From Bernardetiaceae bacterium (GTDB taxonomy: Bacteria; Bacteroidota; Bacteroidia; Cytophagales; Thermoflexibacteraceae): DNA of 64,000 nucleotides. A model generated the notes under the pieces. That model ran no database searches and was not told where the DNA came from. It worked only from the letters and a program-made list of their open reading frames with translations. A program made the position numbers and the translations under genes. Positions within the stretch are counted from its first letter, which is position 1; each line of letters opens with the position of its first letter. Location: positions 62,001-126,000 of the forward strand of contig JANWVT010000003.1 of assembly GCA_025056255.1 (NCBI GenBank). The letters are read 5' to 3'. This document shows positions 55,811 to 64,000 of the stretch, one piece after another.

Positions 55811-55844
55811 AAAAACCTCTGTTACTTTGTAACAGAGGTTTTTT
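55811..55844 (+). terminator. Terminator of the receptor/lipoprotein operon
   Basis: AAAAACCTCTGTTA (55811-55824) pairs with TAACAGAGGTTTTT (55830-55843) and is followed by more T. It lies 76 bp after the stop. The rest of 55845-56210 is gene-free; I see only AT-rich sequence and one unpaired CCCGAC half-site near 56043. Confidence 0.85.
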
Positions 55845-56214
55845 ATCCATAATGGTCTCTTCAATGTGGTGCATTTCGCTGTTTTGTGTTCAATAAATGC
55901 GATTACTGTGAAACTGGATGGGTTGCCAATTTGTAATCCTGTGCTGTTGTTTGTATCTTATGTATCTCTTGCTATTAAGGTTCTTATTAAACTTAGTAGT
56001 TAAAAGAAAATACTTTTGCCAACCTTTTAGGTCAACTACAAAACCCGACAATTTTAAAAACCTTGCAAAACCTCATATCGCTCAGTAGTTACCCACAGCA
56101 GCGGCATACAGCAGTAAGTAGCAAGTAAAAATTGTATTAGGTAGTCGCATTACTCGCGTAAGTGAATAACGTACTGTACCTATTGCAATCGTATCTGTTA
56201 AAATAGCAATGAAA

Positions 56215-56247
56215 AAAGACCGGCAAAGCTGTACCTCACCGGTCTTT
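56215..56247 (-). terminator. Terminator of the second TonB receptor gene
   Basis: AAAGACCGG (56215-56223) pairs with CCGGTCTTT (56239-56247). On the minus strand the stem is followed by a T-run, 19 bp after the stop of the gene ending at 56266. Confidence 0.85.
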
Positions 56248-56265
56248 GCAGAGAAGGAACTGCTA

Positions 56266-59200
56266 TTAATTCAAGAATTCATCAAAAGTAATCTGCAGGT
56301 AGTAAAGAGCGCCAATAGAGGGGTTGCCCCATGCCTGTGTAAAGCTCTGATTCAACAGGTTGCTACCACCAAGCTTCACAATGGATTTAATAGAAGGAAT
56401 TTTAAGGCTCACCTGAGCATCTAAAACGCTATAGGCAGGCACTACGCTTTGTGCAGCTGCACGAATAGCCGGACCTACAAAAGAGCTCTGCCATACGAAT
56501 TCATCTTGCCAGCGATAGTTCACACTAAAGCTCAGGTTTTTAATCCAGTTGCGATTGGAAAGGGAGAGGTTATAGCGATAACGCGGCGTGTTGAAGGAAG
56601 TTTCAAAACCCGCTGGTAGCTTGTCGGTATTTAGCAAGTCGTTATAAGAGACGTTGCCACCTATGGCAAATCCTTTTGGCAGCGCATAATCTACGCCCAG
56701 TGCCCAGCCATGACTGGTAAGCACTTGTTCGCTGTTAATGGGGAAGCTATACACGTTTCGTGTGTTAGCACTGAGCAAAGTGAGTGGCGGAGCCCCGGCA
56801 GGCAGTTGATCGCGGGACTGCACTACTACTAACCCGCCATCGAAGTTCAGCAAAGCACTGCGATAGTAGTAGGCATCTATAGAGAGCTTGTTTTTAATCA
56901 GACTCTTGTAACCCACCTCAAACGAACGGATGCGCTCCGGTTGCCATTCGCGGAATTGGAATACTTGCAGTAATTGCCGAGCTTGCGGTTCGGGTACGCC
57001 ACGCTGCAACGCTGCACCATATGCCTGCACCGACTGCAAAGTATAAACAGGGTTGTTAATCATGTTATACCGGTCGCGGAACAGTGGCAAACCGCCCAAC
57101 AAACGCGCCTGAGGAGTCAGCAAATCTATGTATTGGTTTTGCGTAGTAGGAATGCGGAAACCGGTTTGATAAGAGGCGCGGAAGTTATGGTCTTTAGCTA
57201 CTGTCCACACAACAGAAGCACGTGGGTTGAGCTGTCCCTTAAAGTTTTGGTTTTTGTCGTAGCGTAATGAACCAGTGAGTTTGATGCGTTCTTCAAATAG
57301 TTTTTTAGAGGCTTGTACAAAGCCACCAAACTCATTGATGTTGAACTCGCTGCCGTCATCGCGGCGGGCAAACAACGTACCCTCTGAATTGAGGGCATAG
57401 ATGCGGTAATTAGCTCCTACAAGTACCTCAGCAAATTTAATTTCATTAGAGAAATTGTACATGCCTTCAAAGTGATACAGGCTTGTTTTGTCGGTGAACA
57501 GGGCACCTACTCCTTGTGCATTACCGGGAATAGGGCGGCTGCGCACAGCTTCTGAGGCTTGGTTGAACTGCGGTGTGCCGGGTAAAAAGCGACCTTGGTC
57601 GGCAATTGCACGCGCTTGTTGGTGAAAAGTATTAAAGCCAGCTTGAGCAGCGGCAGCAGCAGTGGCGGCAGCAGCAGCAGGGGTTTGACCCTGAGCCAAT
57701 GCACCAGCAAAAGCAGTAGCATAGGTTGTTAATGCGCGTTCGCCAAATGCACCAAAGTATTGTGGGAACCAAGTAGTACTGGGTTTCCATGCCTCGTTGA
57801 TACCAGAGCCCAGCGTTCCAATGGCATACGATTCGCCAGAATTCTCTCGGGTAGTGTAGGCACGTACATAGAAGTTAGAACCGCGCAGCTCTGCCTTGTA
57901 TTGCGATAAGATGAAGTTGCTTAGCGAGTAGCGGTCAGCACCCGTGTAAACCGTTGTACCTGTACCTATGTTGGCTTGCAAAATGGCTTCCACCTTGTCG
58001 TTCAGGCGATAGTGCAAAGCACCATTGAACTTCAAGCTTTTAGTAGTGTAGTCTGCTAAGTCGCGTTCGTTGTAACCTGTTCGAGAAACAAATACGTTGG
58101 GAATAATTGCTTGGAAAATCTGCTGAGGTGTTTGCCCAGTTAGTTGAGTGAGCGAAGCACCACCAATACCCGGCGTGCCAGCGGGATAGCGGAAACTTGC
58201 AATTGCACCCAAGAATGCCGAAGTACCACCTGCACCTGTGCCGGGCTGTCCGTTGGCAAACAAAGAGGTGAACAAATTCACGTTGTTCTCATCGCCATAG
58301 GTATTCACGCCGTTGTAGCCCGGGTTATTGGCGCGATTGCCAGTAGTAGCGTTGAAGCCATTCAGCAAGCTTTGGTCGCGGATATCGGAAGCCTGCCAGT
58401 CGTTGGCGCGCAAGTATCCAATATTAATTTTAAATGCTAACTTGTCGTTAAACGATTTAGCATAGCGAATAGCGGCATCAATCATGCCAGTAGCTCCTAA
58501 TGGGTCTTCTGTACCCGGTTTCAAGCGATTTTTTTCATTCATTAAACCCGTTCTTACATAAGCGCTTGCTCCCTGATACTGGAACGGATTTTTAGAGTTC
58601 ATCAACAAAATACCGTTCAAAGCATTAGGACCATACAAAGCAGAAGCAGCTCCCGGCAACAGTTCCAATGTTTCCAAATCCAATTCTGAAATACCTACAA
58701 TGTTTCCAACAGGGAAGTTCAAACCGGGCGCTTGGTTGTCCATACCATCAATCAACTGTACAACGCGCACGTTGCCATTAGCATTAAAACCCCGTGTGTT
58801 AAATGAGCGGAAAGTCAAACTTTGTGTACTCATTTCAACCCCCTTGAGGTTTTGCAATGCATCATAAAAATTAGCTGCTGGTGTTTCGCGAATTTGTTTG
58901 ATGTCCATTCGCTCAACCGTTACAGGCGACTTCAACACACTTTCTTCTACCCGAGAGGCTGAGATAACTACTTCTTGCCCCATGATGGTTTGTTCATCTA
59001 AGGCAATGTCTAAATTCATGCCGTCGGCAGTAACTTCTACTTCTTTGCTTTGATAACCTACAATAGATATTTGCAGCGTAAAAGGCGGTGCACTATTCAC
59101 CTTGAGCGTGAAATTTCCTTTCCCGTCGGTAATAGTACCCACCACGCGGTCTTTCACTTTAATGTTTACGCCTGCAAGTGTTTCTTTTGTGTTGGCATCC

Positions 59201-59307
59201 GTTACTTTTCCGCTAACAGTGGTTTGCGCAAGCGCTTGGGCAGCTATCAGCAGCATCATTGCCCAAGCAATAGCGAAAGTTTTAGTAAGTTTTGTTAACA
59301 TTTTCAT
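56266..59307 (-). CDS. TonB-dependent receptor with regulatory N-terminal domain and Ala-rich insert
   Basis: 1,013 residues from the ATG at 59307 (MKMLTKLTKTFAIAWAMMLL signal peptide, cleavage near ALAQ); a longer frame to 59433 adds an unlikely leader. Residues about 29-115 form the carboxypeptidase-regulatory domain (VSGKVTDANTKETLAGVNI). The plug includes SPVTVERMDIKQIRETPAA, NTRGFNANGNVRVVQLIDG and LLPGAASALYGPNALNG. The barrel ends LYYLQITFDEFLN. Within it, around 57630-57720, is an Ala-rich loop (AAAAATAAAAAQAG), probably extracellular. No SusD-type partner lies beside it. Substrate unknown. It is convergent with the preceding receptor/lipoprotein pair. Confidence 0.92.
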   Translation of the reverse strand: MKMLTKLTKTFAIAWAMMLLIAAQALAQTTVSGKVTDANTKETLAGVNIKVKDRVVGTITDGKGNFTLKVNSAPPFTLQISIVGYQSKEVEVTADGMNLDIALDEQTIMGQEVVISASRVEESVLKSPVTVERMDIKQIRETPAANFYDALQNLKGVEMSTQSLTFRSFNTRGFNANGNVRVVQLIDGMDNQAPGLNFPVGNIVGISELDLETLELLPGAASALYGPNALNGILLMNSKNPFQYQGASAYVRTGLMNEKNRLKPGTEDPLGATGMIDAAIRYAKSFNDKLAFKINIGYLRANDWQASDIRDQSLLNGFNATTGNRANNPGYNGVNTYGDENNVNLFTSLFANGQPGTGAGGTSAFLGAIASFRYPAGTPGIGGASLTQLTGQTPQQIFQAIIPNVFVSRTGYNERDLADYTTKSLKFNGALHYRLNDKVEAILQANIGTGTTVYTGADRYSLSNFILSQYKAELRGSNFYVRAYTTRENSGESYAIGTLGSGINEAWKPSTTWFPQYFGAFGERALTTYATAFAGALAQGQTPAAAAATAAAAAQAGFNTFHQQARAIADQGRFLPGTPQFNQASEAVRSRPIPGNAQGVGALFTDKTSLYHFEGMYNFSNEIKFAEVLVGANYRIYALNSEGTLFARRDDGSEFNINEFGGFVQASKKLFEERIKLTGSLRYDKNQNFKGQLNPRASVVWTVAKDHNFRASYQTGFRIPTTQNQYIDLLTPQARLLGGLPLFRDRYNMINNPVYTLQSVQAYGAALQRGVPEPQARQLLQVFQFREWQPERIRSFEVGYKSLIKNKLSIDAYYYRSALLNFDGGLVVVQSRDQLPAGAPPLTLLSANTRNVYSFPINSEQVLTSHGWALGVDYALPKGFAIGGNVSYNDLLNTDKLPAGFETSFNTPRYRYNLSLSNRNWIKNLSFSVNYRWQDEFVWQSSFVGPAIRAAAQSVVPAYSVLDAQVSLKIPSIKSIVKLGGSNLLNQSFTQAWGNPSIGALYYLQITFDEFLN

Positions 59308-59439
59308 TTCGGTTTTGAATGAGTAATGGTTCATTATTAGGTTGTGTCTCTCAATTTTAAATGAAAAAAGACAAACTAACAAAATCTTGCCAAATATTAC
59401 TTTGCATATCTGTACAACTTTGTTCCACCACATACACCT

Positions 59440-62400
59440 ATGCCAATATTTTTAGAGCGAGTTGCCGAAAGCCTGTTGCATGAACATCTTGCCAAGCAAA
59501 GCTGGGAAACATTTGCTTCATGGTATTTAGTGCTTCCTACGCGCCGTGCTTGCCTGTACATGAAGCAATATTTAGCGAAAATAGCCCCGCATTCTTTTAT
59601 TGCTCCCGAAATTTTAGCTGCCGATGATTTTATTGTCCGCATTGCAGGGCTGACTATTCTCGACCCCGTATCGCTACTGTTTTCACTATATGAAAGCTAC
59701 CGACTCTTCGATTCAGACCCTGCTCATAATTTAGACCGATTTGCGCCCTTAGGAACTGCACTACTTCGAGATTTTGATTTAATTGACAAAAACATGGTAG
59801 AGGCTGACAAGCTTTTTGACTATGTAGAGCAAGCCAAAGCCATTGAACGATGGGCAGAAGAGTTAGGACAAGATGTTGAATACCTACAAGCTAAAATTGG
59901 ACAGAACAGCACGGTGCCTGCTTACTATCAGTTTTGGCAATACCTTAAAAGCACCTACTTTCATTTCCGAAACCGGCTGCTCACGCAAGGCAATGCTTAC
60001 TTGGGCATGGCTTACCGAATAGTAGCAGAAAATGCAAAACAAATTGCCGAACAACAACAACTCCAACAAGTATTCTTCATTGGGTTCAACCAATTAGCAG
60101 CAGCAGAAGCAACTATTTTTCAGCGCTTCAAACAACTGGGAATTGCACAATTCTACTGGGATACAGACGAGTTTTACATCACTACCCAACCTCATCATGA
60201 AGCAGGATTATACTTGCGCCGCCACCAAAACCAAGGACTCATACCACCCGACTATGAGTGGGGAAAATCTCTTACACAAACCCCTAAACAAATAGACGTG
60301 ATTGCGGTAAGCAATAAGGTTACTCAGGCAAAACTCTGCGGCGACCTACTACAAAAAGCCATTGTTGATAAAGTAAAACAGCCCTCCTCACTTGCCGAGG
60401 GTGTAGCTGCATTCAAACAGGCTATTAACTACGTAGGTATACTTTTACCCGACGAAAGCATGTTAATGCCTCTGCTGTATGCCTTACCAGATGTTTCAGT
60501 AGACGGAGTAGAACTGTCTGCCAAAGACTACCTCAACATTACAATGGGGCTGTCTATAGACAAAACACCTTTTTTTAGCCTAGTTGATAACCTGTTTAAC
60601 ATGCAGGCAAATTTTTCAACCGATGAAAACGGTAAAAAGTTAGTGTATTATCGCGACATCTTCAAAATTTTGCGACATCCTTACTTGCAATATTCTACCC
60701 AATTTGCCCAAGACTACGACAAAATACAAGAGCATCTTATTCACATTCAGAAAGAAAACTTAGTATACGTGCCGTTAGAAGTTTTACAAGAGTGGGGCAA
60801 AGAAACAAGTTTTTATCATACTGTTTTTCGTTGGTGGGACAATCGCGCCGACATAGCCTTGCAAACTCTTTTTGACCTTTGCCAAGTACTTTCACAACTT
60901 TTTGACGGCGAAAATAACATTTTGGAAAGTGAATTTTTGTTGCAATTTTTCACTATTTTAAAGCGAATAGACAGTGTATTGGGCGAGTACAAGCAACAAA
61001 TTAATGCACGCACCCTGCAACAGTTCCTTTATGAAACCATTCGCAATGCAGTAGTTCCTTTCACTGGGGAGCCACTTAGCCCACTGCAGCTGATGGGAAT
61101 GCTGGAAAGCCGCACATTAGACTTTGAGCGGCTCATCATTCTTTCGTGCAATGAAGGTATTATGCCCAAGGGCAAACAATTTGGCTCAGTGATTCCAATG
61201 GATATTCGCAAGCGTTTCGGAATGCCTACTCATACCGAAAACGATGCCACCTATGCCTACACATTCTACCGCCTGCTACACCATGCCCAGCACATTACAC
61301 TGGTGTATGTGGACGCTGTAGGTGCTGCGGGCATTCATACAGCAGAAAAAAGTCGTTACATCACTCAAATTGAAGCTGAACTAGCAAAACACGCCAACAT
61401 TAGATTAAACCACTACCGTTTGCAGTTAGAATTGCCAGAGCAAGCCAGTCCAGTTTTGAAAGTAGAAAAAACACCCCAAGTGCTGCAAATGCTGCGCGAA
61501 TATTTACAAAACGGCATTACCCCCTCTGCCATCAACTTGTACATTGAAAATCCACTGGCATTTTTTCAACGCTACGTATTGGCATTAGGAGAGCCTCAGG
61601 AGATGGAGGAGGAAATGCTCGAGCGCACTTTTGGCTCTATGGTACATCAAACATTGGAGCAACTGCTCAAAAATTATGAACAACAAATGCTCACACCCGA
61701 CACATTGCAAACACTCGCCCAACAGCCCAACCAATTGGAGGAATTAATTCAGCAAGCTATTACAGACCTTAAAGGTGGACTTGTTACCGATAAAGGAAAA
61801 AATTATTTACTCAAATACATTGCCCAATGGCTCATTGAGCGGTTCCTCATGTTAGAAAAGCATATGGCTCCTTTGGAGTTGTTAGCTCAGGAAACCAGCC
61901 TGCACGCAATTATTACTTGCCACCCCCCCACAGAAACCGCTCCTATTAAGGTATTCTTGAAAGGAACTGTTGACCGAATTGATATTTTTAATGGGAAAAT
62001 CAGATTAGTGGACTACAAAACAGGCACTTTTCACTCCAAAGACCTCCATGCTATTAGCATGGAAGAGCTACTCGTTAATCCAGAAAAGGAAAAAGTAGTA
62101 CAATTGATAATTTACAAATATTTGCTACTTCGCCAACTGCAAAGTCATTCAGGCAAAAAACTTCCCCCACATGCAGTTGATTTGGTAAACAATTTCAACA
62201 TTGTATCAGGTTTCTACTTCTTTCGTAAACTTAGTGAAGGATTTCAACCTTATTCATTAAAAGATGAGCCATCAACAGCAGAAGAGTTTATGGAATATGT
62301 AGAAAAATTTATCCAAATCCTTGTCGGTGAAATGCTCAATCCAGACATTCCATTTGCCCAACGCAACACTGTTGTTAACCAAAGCGAAGAAGAGCTGTAA
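59440..62400 (+). CDS. PD-(D/E)XK nuclease, AddB-like inactivated helicase
   Basis: 986 residues. The N-terminal YLVLPTRRACLYMKQYLA resembles the degenerate helicase start of AddB/RexB subunits, without an intact Walker A. The C-terminal nuclease begins with NPLAFFQRYVLALGEP and FGSMVHQTLEQLL (the HxxLE-type motif), then GTVDRIDIFNGKIRLVDYKTG at about 842-862, the PD-(D/E)XK core with catalytic Asp and Lys. Bacteroidota use such AddB-like proteins for double-strand break repair together with a UvrD/AddA-type helicase, which is not in the window. It is divergent from the TonB receptor gene, and dnaE follows 36 bp downstream. Confidence 0.9.
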   Translation: MPIFLERVAESLLHEHLAKQSWETFASWYLVLPTRRACLYMKQYLAKIAPHSFIAPEILAADDFIVRIAGLTILDPVSLLFSLYESYRLFDSDPAHNLDRFAPLGTALLRDFDLIDKNMVEADKLFDYVEQAKAIERWAEELGQDVEYLQAKIGQNSTVPAYYQFWQYLKSTYFHFRNRLLTQGNAYLGMAYRIVAENAKQIAEQQQLQQVFFIGFNQLAAAEATIFQRFKQLGIAQFYWDTDEFYITTQPHHEAGLYLRRHQNQGLIPPDYEWGKSLTQTPKQIDVIAVSNKVTQAKLCGDLLQKAIVDKVKQPSSLAEGVAAFKQAINYVGILLPDESMLMPLLYALPDVSVDGVELSAKDYLNITMGLSIDKTPFFSLVDNLFNMQANFSTDENGKKLVYYRDIFKILRHPYLQYSTQFAQDYDKIQEHLIHIQKENLVYVPLEVLQEWGKETSFYHTVFRWWDNRADIALQTLFDLCQVLSQLFDGENNILESEFLLQFFTILKRIDSVLGEYKQQINARTLQQFLYETIRNAVVPFTGEPLSPLQLMGMLESRTLDFERLIILSCNEGIMPKGKQFGSVIPMDIRKRFGMPTHTENDATYAYTFYRLLHHAQHITLVYVDAVGAAGIHTAEKSRYITQIEAELAKHANIRLNHYRLQLELPEQASPVLKVEKTPQVLQMLREYLQNGITPSAINLYIENPLAFFQRYVLALGEPQEMEEEMLERTFGSMVHQTLEQLLKNYEQQMLTPDTLQTLAQQPNQLEELIQQAITDLKGGLVTDKGKNYLLKYIAQWLIERFLMLEKHMAPLELLAQETSLHAIITCHPPTETAPIKVFLKGTVDRIDIFNGKIRLVDYKTGTFHSKDLHAISMEELLVNPEKEKVVQLIIYKYLLLRQLQSHSGKKLPPHAVDLVNNFNIVSGFYFFRKLSEGFQPYSLKDEPSTAEEFMEYVEKFIQILVGEMLNPDIPFAQRNTVVNQSEEEL

Positions 62401-62406
62401 ATGTGA

Positions 62407-62414
62407 TAACTTTG
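62407..62414 (+). promoter_or_regulatory. Candidate -7 box (TAACTTTG)
   Basis: Perfect TAnnTTTG match 22 bp before the dnaE ATG. No -33 TTTG is visible at the expected distance inside the end of the nuclease gene. Confidence 0.35.
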
Positions 62415-62436
62415 TTTATTGCTTTTCAATCAACTT

Positions 62437-64000
62437 ATGCAATCCTTTTCACATTTACACTGCCACACGCAATTTTCTTTGTTAGACGGTGCAGCAAGCA
62501 TTTCTGGCATGATGAAAAAAGCCGCCGCCGACGGCATGAAAGCTGTTGCCCTAACCGACCACGGCAATATGTTTGGTGCGTTTAAATTTGTAGCCGAAGC
62601 CGACAAGTACGGCATCAAACCCATTGTAGGCTGCGAATTTTATCTGGTAGCAGACCGCCACCGCAAAGAGTTTGGAAAAGGAAGCAAAGATATCCGCTAC
62701 CATCAGCTGCTGCTCGCCAAAAATCCAGAAGGTTACAAAAACCTTTCTAAGCTATGCTCATTGGGCTTTATTGAGGGCTTGTACGGCAAATACCCACGCA
62801 TAGACAAAGAACTGATTCAAAACTACCATAGCGGACTCATAGCCACTTCTTGCTGCATTGGTGCAGAAATTCCCCAAGCCATTATTCACCAAGGGGAAGA
62901 AGCAGCTGAACAATTGCTGCGGTGGTGGATAGATATTTTTGGCGACGACTATTACATCGAGCTGCAAAGGCACCACATCAGCAACATCGACGGAACAGGC
63001 ATTAGCCAAGAACAAGTCAATCAAGTTCTCATTAAGTTCGCTAAAAAATACAGCTTGAAAATTATTGCTACCAACGACAGCCATTATATTGACCAAAAGG
63101 ACGCTGAGCCGCACGACATTTTGCTGTGCATCAATACGGGCGAGAAAAAATCAACCCCTATTGGCGAAGGAAAAGGCTTCCGCTTTGGCTTCCCTAATCA
63201 AGAGTTTTTCTTCAAGTCACAGGCAGAAATGAACCAATTGTTCAGCGACTTGCCTGAGGCATTAGACAATACCAACGAGATTGTAGAAAAGGTTGAAAAG
63301 CTCAAACTGAAACGCGACATCTTATTGCCCAACTTTCCACTACCAGAGGGTTTTCAAACACAAGATGAATACTTGCGACACCTCACTTTTCTGGGAGCCA
63401 AACAAAAATACGGTCAAATCACAGCTGAAATAGAACAACGCCTCAACTTTGAACTCGAAATCATCCAAAAAATGGGCTTCCCCGGCTATTTTCTCATTGT
63501 ACAAGATTTCATTGCGGCAGCCCGTAAATTAGGCGTAGCAGTTGGTCCTGGGCGTGGTTCGGCGGCAGGTTCAGCAGTAGCTTACTGTACAGGCATCACC
63601 AACATAGACCCCATCAAATACAATTTGCTTTTCGAGCGCTTTCTCAATCCGGAGCGCGTGTCTATGCCCGATATAGATGTAGATTTCGATGATGTAAACA
63701 GGCAACGCGTTATCGACTATGTGGTAGAAAAGTATGGTAGAAATCAGGTTGCTCAAATTATCACTTATGGCAGCATGGCAGCCAAAATGTCGGTAAAAGA
63801 TGTAGGGCGTGTGCTAGACTTCCCACTGGAAGAAACCAATCGCTTGGCAAAACTCATTCCTGAAAAGCCGGGCATGACACTGGCAAAAGCATACGAAGAA
63901 GTACCTGAATTAGCTGCCATCCGAAATGGCAACGACTTACGTGCCGAAATTCTCAAAAGTGCCGAAATTCTTGAAGGTTCGGTGCGCAATACCGGTATCC
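62437..64000 (+). CDS. dnaE: DNA polymerase III alpha subunit, 3' end outside the window
   Basis: Replicative polymerase subunit. The frame starts at the ATG at 62437 and is open to the window end, giving 521 complete codons, about the first half of the protein. The PHP domain opens with SHLHCHTQFSLLDG (HxH metal motif), then ALTDHGNMFGAFKF and IVGCEFYL. GRGSAAGSAVAYC and the catalytic PDIDVDFDD motif of the C-family polymerase are present, followed by YGSMAAKMSVKDVGRV and EGSVRNTGI near the edge. Residues match DnaE rather than PolC (no internal exonuclease). It follows the AddB-like gene by 36 bp. Confidence 0.97.
   Translation, partial: MQSFSHLHCHTQFSLLDGAASISGMMKKAAADGMKAVALTDHGNMFGAFKFVAEADKYGIKPIVGCEFYLVADRHRKEFGKGSKDIRYHQLLLAKNPEGYKNLSKLCSLGFIEGLYGKYPRIDKELIQNYHSGLIATSCCIGAEIPQAIIHQGEEAAEQLLRWWIDIFGDDYYIELQRHHISNIDGTGISQEQVNQVLIKFAKKYSLKIIATNDSHYIDQKDAEPHDILLCINTGEKKSTPIGEGKGFRFGFPNQEFFFKSQAEMNQLFSDLPEALDNTNEIVEKVEKLKLKRDILLPNFPLPEGFQTQDEYLRHLTFLGAKQKYGQITAEIEQRLNFELEIIQKMGFPGYFLIVQDFIAAARKLGVAVGPGRGSAAGSAVAYCTGITNIDPIKYNLLFERFLNPERVSMPDIDVDFDDVNRQRVIDYVVEKYGRNQVAQIITYGSMAAKMSVKDVGRVLDFPLEETNRLAKLIPEKPGMTLAKAYEEVPELAAIRNGNDLRAEILKSAEILEGSVRNTGI

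Noticed and set aside
1-64000. tRNA or rRNA genes, insertion sequences, prophage
   Set aside because: No cloverleaf, rRNA signature, transposase or integrase was seen in any gap or frame.

Overview
The window looks like chromosomal DNA of a Bacteroidota bacterium, probably of the Cytophagales or a near relative. The signs are TonB-dependent receptors with N-terminal carboxypeptidase-regulatory domains, GWxTD and DUF2851 family proteins, a VCBS/ASPIC lipoprotein, a BlaI/M56 pair, few clear Shine-Dalgarno sites, and several TAnnTTTG (-7) boxes. The assignment rests on gene families only; no rRNA or tRNA is present to confirm it. Both window ends cut a gene: a very large exported-type protein on the left and dnaE on the right.

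Layout. 1-10.3 kb: the large cell-envelope protein, a MORN-like exported protein, malate dehydrogenase (minus), a BCS1-like AAA ATPase, a small conserved protein, dapA and a STAS-like protein. 10.4-14.7 kb: a 13-bp repeat array, xylulokinase, and a BlaR1-like/BlaI-like pair whose upstream region carries three perfect 16-bp palindromes, one filling a promoter spacer. 14.8-25.9 kb (all plus): a small secreted protein, an orphan LytTR response regulator, a large VCBS/ASPIC lipoprotein, a D-hydroxyacid dehydrogenase, an FkbM methyltransferase, an M42 peptidase, then two overlapping lipoprotein genes (vanadium-haloperoxidase/PAP2 type and GH32). 26.0-33.2 kb (minus, bounded by two more 13-bp arrays and visibly richer in G+C): DUF2851, GWxTD, a FecA-like receptor, a secreted alpha/beta hydrolase and leucyl aminopeptidase. 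33.3-42 kb: an O-methyltransferase, a nine-LysM protein with a degenerate transglycosylase domain, an M3 peptidase, a barrel-like protein, OsmC and fructose-1,6-bisphosphatase. 42.2-51.2 kb: a lipoprotein, a Sel1-like protein, an unusual long D-Ala-D-Ala ligase, a LolD-type ATPase coupled to cobalamin adenosyltransferase, and clpB. 51.5-64 kb: a TonB receptor with its beta-helix lipoprotein partner, a second TonB receptor, an AddB-like PD-(D/E)XK nuclease and dnaE.

Most genes are housekeeping or envelope functions, with many exported peptidases and hydrolases (M3, M17, M42, GH32, alpha/beta hydrolase) and three TonB-dependent receptors, which fits a heterotroph living on polymers and peptides. 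I see no insertion sequence, prophage, CRISPR array, rRNA or tRNA.

I did not find a clear new multi-gene system. The observations most worth following are the dispersed 13-bp tandem repeats in intergenic DNA, the three-palindrome operator of the BlaI/M56 pair, the LysM protein whose transglycosylase glutamate position is an arginine, the Ddl with a second copy of its N-terminal domain, and the ATGA-coupled haloperoxidase-like/GH32 pair.
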